From Dactylosporangium fulvum (GTDB lineage: Bacteria > Actinomycetota > Actinomycetes > Mycobacteriales > Micromonosporaceae): a stretch of 64,000 bases of DNA. Location: NCBI RefSeq assembly GCF_025137375.1, contig NZ_CP073720.1, forward strand, positions 2,318,501 to 2,382,500, read 5' to 3'. The notes beneath the pieces are model-generated. The model saw nothing but the letters and a program-made list of their open reading frames with translations. It did no database searches and was not told the origin of the DNA. Made by a program: the position numbers and the translations under genes. Shown piece after piece: positions 60,740 through 64,000 of the stretch. Each line of letters begins with the position of its first letter. Within the stretch, counting starts at the first letter, position 1.

Positions 60740-62488
60740 TCACACGCGCTGGAGGCTGTGCAGGCGGGCGAACAGGCCTCCCCGGGCGACGAGTTCGTCG
60801 TGGGTGCCGACCTCGGCCAGGCGCCCCTCGGCCAGCACCACGACCCGGTCCGCGTCCCGCACGGTGGCGAGCCGGTGCGCGACCACGAACGTCGTCCGGC
60901 CGCGCATCAGCCGGGTGAGCGCCTGCTGCACCAACGCCTCCGACTCGCTGTCGAGCGCCGACGTCGCCTCGTCCAGCAGCAGCACCCTCGGGTCGCGCAC
61001 CAGAGCCCGGGCGATCGCCAGCCGCTGCCGCTGCCCGCCGGACAGCAGCGCGCCGCGCTCGCCCACGAGCGTGTCCCAGCCGTGCGGCAGCCGCTCGACG
61101 AACTCCAGCGCGTTCGCGTCGCGCAGCGCCGCCACGACCGCCTCCTCGGTCAGGTCCGGCAGGCCGTAGGTGACGTTGTCCCGGATCGAGCCGTCGAAGA
61201 GGACCGGCTCCTGCGGCACCACGGACACGTGCCGGCGGTAGGTGCGCAGGTCGATGCGCTCCATGTCGGTGCCGTCGAGCAGGATCCGTCCCTCGGTCGG
61301 CCGGATGAACCCGATCAGCAGGTTGAGCATGGTCGACTTGCCGGAGCCGGACGGGCCGACGAAGGCGATCGTCTCGCCGCTGCGGACGTCCAGGCTGATG
61401 CCGGACACCGCGGCCTTGCCCGAGTCCGGGTACCGGTAGCCGACACCCTCCAGCGTCACCGCGCCGCCGACCCGCGTGACGGCCTGCTTGCCCTCGTTGA
61501 GCTCGAGGTCCGGCGCCGACAGCACCTCGCCGATCGAGCGGATCGACTCCAGGCCCTTGGTGATGATCGGGGCGAGGCCGAACAGGCCGATGACGGAGGT
61601 GGTCAGTACCGCGAAGTAGGTGCTCAGCAGGACCACGTCACCGGCGCTCACGGGCGCGAACCCGGTCCAGGCGGCGAGGGCGGCGGCCACCAGGCAGGCA
61701 GCGCCGAGCAGTTGGTACGTCACCCACGACGCCGCGCCGAACCGGGCGTTGACCAGGTCGAGCCGCACACCGGCGGACCGCACCTCCTCGACGGTCGAGC
61801 GCAGCCGGTGTACCGCCTCCTGCTCCAGCGCGTGGGCCCGCGTGATCGGCATCAGGTGGGCCATCTCGTCGACCCGCGCCGAGAGGTCCTCGACCCGGCG
61901 GCGGAACTCCTCGTTGCGGGCGCCCGAGCGGCGCCGGACCATCGCGACCAGCGCCGCCGTGCACGGCACCACCAGCAGGAAGAGCGGGACGAACTGCGGC
62001 ACCCGCAGCGCCGTCAGGCTCAGCGCGCCGAGCAGCGTCAGCACCGCCGAGGTGCCCGACTGCGCCACCTGCTGGAGCATCAGCTCGACGTTCTCGACGT
62101 CCCGGACGACCTTGGTCTGCAGCAGGCTCGCGCCGGCCCGCGTGTGGAAGCCGATCGACAACTGCTGCAGCCGCCCCGCGAGCGCCGAGCGCAGGTCGGT
62201 GCCGAGATGCCGGACGACCAGGCTCATCTGCCGGACCCACAGCATGTGCATCGGGATGTTCTGGAGCAGCACGACGGCCAGCACCGAGGCGTTGAGCCAC
62301 AGCTGGCTCACCGGCCGGTGCTGGACGACGATGTCGATGATGTTGGCGGTGATCAGGGGCAGCAGCCAGATCGGGCTGTCCTTCACCGCGAACGCGACGG
62401 TCGCCAGGGCGATGCGCCACTTGCCGGGCGCGAGCAGGCGGATCGTGGTGCGCACCGGCCGGCGGCCGTCGAATTCCATGGACTTCAT
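60740..62488 (-). CDS. ABC-type exporter, fused permease and ATPase
   Basis: 582 residues, ATG 62488. About six membrane helices (~25-320), followed by an ABC domain: Walker A GPSGSGKST, Q-loop VVPQEPVLFDGSIRDN, signature LSGGQRQR, Walker B VLLLDEATSALDSESE, H-switch VAHRLATV. It would act as a homodimer or heterodimer exporting lipids, drugs or peptides. No partner exporter gene is adjacent. The ATG has no evident strong ribosome-binding site. Confidence 0.93.
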   Translation of the reverse strand: MKSMEFDGRRPVRTTIRLLAPGKWRIALATVAFAVKDSPIWLLPLITANIIDIVVQHRPVSQLWLNASVLAVVLLQNIPMHMLWVRQMSLVVRHLGTDLRSALAGRLQQLSIGFHTRAGASLLQTKVVRDVENVELMLQQVAQSGTSAVLTLLGALSLTALRVPQFVPLFLLVVPCTAALVAMVRRRSGARNEEFRRRVEDLSARVDEMAHLMPITRAHALEQEAVHRLRSTVEEVRSAGVRLDLVNARFGAASWVTYQLLGAACLVAAALAAWTGFAPVSAGDVVLLSTYFAVLTTSVIGLFGLAPIITKGLESIRSIGEVLSAPDLELNEGKQAVTRVGGAVTLEGVGYRYPDSGKAAVSGISLDVRSGETIAFVGPSGSGKSTMLNLLIGFIRPTEGRILLDGTDMERIDLRTYRRHVSVVPQEPVLFDGSIRDNVTYGLPDLTEEAVVAALRDANALEFVERLPHGWDTLVGERGALLSGGQRQRLAIARALVRDPRVLLLDEATSALDSESEALVQQALTRLMRGRTTFVVAHRLATVRDADRVVVLAEGRLAEVGTHDELVARGGLFARLHSLQRV

Positions 62489-62597
62489 CCGATCGCACCG
62501 GCCCGCCCGGGCTCAACGTCATCGACGTCACACGGGTGGCCGACACTGGCCGTACCGGGGGCAGAAAGTGTCGGACCGGGGCGGTAGCCTGCTGGAC

Positions 62598-63224
62598 ATG
62601 ACGCAGCCACCGTATGGATCTGAGCCATACTCGTCGAATCCGTATGGCCAGCCGAGTCCGTACGAGCAGCCGTCGCCGTATGGACAGCCGTCGCCGTATG
62701 GACAACCGCAGTACGGGCAACCCGCGTTGCCGTCGACCCAGCCTCCCATGTCGGCGCCGCCCTCGTCAGCCCCGCCCGGCTCGGGCGCGCCGTATTCGCC
62801 GACCTACCAGCTGCCCGTCTCCGGCGTGCCGACCTCGGGCGGCTACGACCCGTATGGGCAGGCCGCCTACGCGCAGCCGGCCTACGGCGTGCCCGTCGCG
62901 GCGGGCGCCCCGGCATACGACCCGGTGACCGGCCAGCCGTATTCGGACAAGAACAAGCTCGTCGCCGGCCTGCTCCAGCTGCTGCCGAGCCTGTTCTTCC
63001 TCCTGGGCGGCATCGGCCGGCTCTACGCGGGCAACATCGCGCTCGGCGTGACCCAGCTGGTCCTCAGCGTGGTCGTCGGCTGGGTCGCCTTCGTGTGCGG
63101 CTTCTTCCTGTTCATTCCGTTCCTCGTCTCCGGCGGCCTGTGGCTCTGGTTCGTCATCGACGGCATCATGATGCTCGCCGGCCGCCCGGTCGACGGCGAG
63201 GGCCGCCCGCTCCGCCCCAACTGA
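62598..63224 (+). CDS. TM2-domain membrane protein with repetitive Pro/Tyr/Gln tail
   Basis: 208 residues, ATG 62598. Residues ~1-112 are a Pro/Tyr/Gln/Ser tail with repeated PSPYGQ (18-bp DNA repeats), similar to many actinobacterial membrane proteins. The TM2 domain (~115-200) has KNKLVAGLLQLLPSLFFLLGGIGRLYAG and LVSGGLWLWFVIDGIMMLAG with two helices and the conserved GRLYAG turn. Function unknown; probably a membrane scaffold. Confidence 0.88.
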   Translation: MTQPPYGSEPYSSNPYGQPSPYEQPSPYGQPSPYGQPQYGQPALPSTQPPMSAPPSSAPPGSGAPYSPTYQLPVSGVPTSGGYDPYGQAAYAQPAYGVPVAAGAPAYDPVTGQPYSDKNKLVAGLLQLLPSLFFLLGGIGRLYAGNIALGVTQLVLSVVVGWVAFVCGFFLFIPFLVSGGLWLWFVIDGIMMLAGRPVDGEGRPLRPN

Positions 63225-63255
63225 TCCGTCGCCGGGTCCTCACCGGTTCTCGCGT

Positions 63256-63429
63256 TCAGCGGCCCTGTCGGCGGTGCAGCAGCATCTCCGACGGGCCGAA
63301 GAACCTGTGCCCGACCCCGCAGCGCAGATGGACGTGCTCCACCGGCCCATCGGTCGACGTAACCATGCCGTGCGAGCGCGAGGCCGCCGGAAGCCCACAT
63401 TCCGGACAGCCCACAAGTTCCGTCGTCAT
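63256..63429 (-). CDS. Small zinc-ribbon protein
   Basis: 57 residues, ATG 63429 with gtggaaggcggc in front. MTTELVGCPECGLPAASRSH contains a CxxC pair, and VHLRCGVGHRFFGP gives a further Cys and His for zinc. Similar 50-60-residue proteins occur widely in actinobacteria with no known role. A longer start at 63453 adds eight residues only. Confidence 0.75.
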   Translation of the reverse strand: MTTELVGCPECGLPAASRSHGMVTSTDGPVEHVHLRCGVGHRFFGPSEMLLHRRQGR

Positions 63430-63497
63430 GCCGCCTTCCACGCACGGCGCCACCCGTCCGGCCAGGCACAGTCATCGACCCGACGCATCGGTCCCGC

Positions 63498-63555
63498 TTC
63501 ATGATCGTGGGAAACTTCCTGTTGCCCGGACGGCCTGAAGTTTCCTGGATCACGA
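63498..63555. repeat. Imperfect palindrome (REP-like element, copy B)
   Basis: Starts with TTCATGATCGTGGGAAACTTC-type left arm and ends with GAAGTTTCC and GGATCACGA on the right; the inner arms GGAAACTTC/GAAGTTTCC are perfect. It shares CGCTTCATGATCGTGG with copy A at 21.9 kb. Confidence 0.85.
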
Positions 63556-63798
63556 CTGTTCGAGCGCTCAGCCCCACGGCCCAGCCCCCAGCGCCAGCCG
63601 ATCACCCGCGAACCCGGCATCGGAGACTGCTCCTCCCCGCATCTCGTCGGTTCTCCTCGCGTTGCCCTCCCGTTCCTCCTCGCCGCTCCTCGCCGCAGGT
63701 CGACGCTGGACGGCCGACCCGAGACCGCGAGCACGACGCCAAGGCAGATCCGCAGCCCGTCGGCGGCCGTCATGACCACTCCCACCGGGTCGGCCGGC

Positions 63799-64000
63799 GG
63801 CTGGTGTTCGGGTGCCCGACTGCTCCTGCTGGTTGGCCTGTTGGCGGCTGGTGTTCGGTGCCTGACTGTTCCTGCTGGTTGGCCAGTCGGCGGTTGGTGT
63901 TCGGTGTCGGACTGTTTCGCTGGTCGGCTGGGGTTGGCGCTCGGTGTCGGGTTGCTCGTGCTGGTCGGCTGGGGGTTCGTGTTCGCGTCCGACTGTGCTC
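63799..64000. repeat. 46-47 bp tandem repeat, at least four imperfect copies
   Basis: Units starting ggctggtgttcgg at 63799 and 63846, ggttggtgttcgg at 63892, then more diverged copies running off the window. Each has ctgctggttggc-like middles. Confidence 0.85.

Larger units (their letters stand above)
63430..64000. other. Repeat-rich terminal region without genes
   Basis: No convincing coding frame. It holds the second palindrome (63498-63555) and a 46-47 bp tandem array (63799 to the window end). The region between is low in coding signal. Confidence 0.6.

Overview
This is a high-GC (roughly 70%, judged by eye), gene-dense stretch of actinobacterial chromosome. Almost every codon ends in G or C, GTG starts are common, and lipoproteins, SpoIIE/STAS regulators, DUF222-HNH genes and HspR-era chaperone genes look actinobacterial. 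A MurL-type glutamate epimerase gene (49.8-51.1 kb), together with this overall gene content, points to Micromonosporaceae (Actinoplanes, Dactylosporangium or Micromonospora-like). That family assignment is an inference.

Layout. 0-4 kb: truncated SpoIIE-type phosphatase, flavohemoglobin-like reductase, a class F-like sortase and an adjacent exported protein with an LMATG sorting-like tail. 4.2-11.3 kb: citrate synthase, an eIF-2B-like protein, a STAS anti-anti-sigma factor, a Na/Ca exchanger, a zinc-ribbon membrane protein and a CheY-like regulator. 11.3-14.3 kb: an island of seven tRNA or tRNA-like genes with an HNH nuclease gene inside and a DUF222-HNH gene beside it; several of the tRNAs are structurally abnormal. 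14.3-25.6 kb: small genes, a glycosyltransferase, a 1,113-residue protein with long low-complexity repeats, a DUF2334 lipoprotein of unusual base composition, an MFS transporter, a lipoprotein, an aldo/keto reductase and a response regulator. 25.6-34.3 kb: a secreted subtilase, an L7/L12-like small protein, and a five-gene Dpp/Opp peptide ABC operon in the order permease-binding protein-permease-ATPase-ATPase. 34.8-38.3 kb: exonuclease III, a LacI regulator with twin operators, a receiver-like protein and a P-loop kinase-like protein. 38.5-46.3 kb: a secreted penicillin acylase-type hydrolase with a discoidin domain, then SNF2 helicase, YciI and SWIM genes. 46.3-51.8 kb: septum-formation lipoprotein, DUF3105 protein, lipase, zinc protein, MurL, DUF2267. 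51.9-54.6 kb: a stress cluster (Hsp20, CbpA-type DnaJ, CbpM, HdeD-like). 54.6-60.6 kb: a biuret/allophanate catabolic operon (GntR regulator, allophanate hydrolase, two cysteine hydrolases, NCS2 permease, AtzH-like protein). 60.7-64 kb: ABC exporter, TM2 protein, a small zinc-ribbon protein and repeat-rich DNA.

How genes work together. The biuret operon would import a nitrogen-rich heterocycle or its product and release ammonia through biuret and allophanate. The Dpp operon imports peptides, perhaps including products of the secreted protease upstream. CbpA and CbpM form a chaperone/modulator pair. The sortase probably anchors the neighbouring LMATG protein. The tRNA/HNH island is the least conventional locus. 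Intergenic DNA is rich in short tandem arrays, strikingly often with a 14-bp period, and carries a family of large palindromes (21.9 and 63.5 kb).
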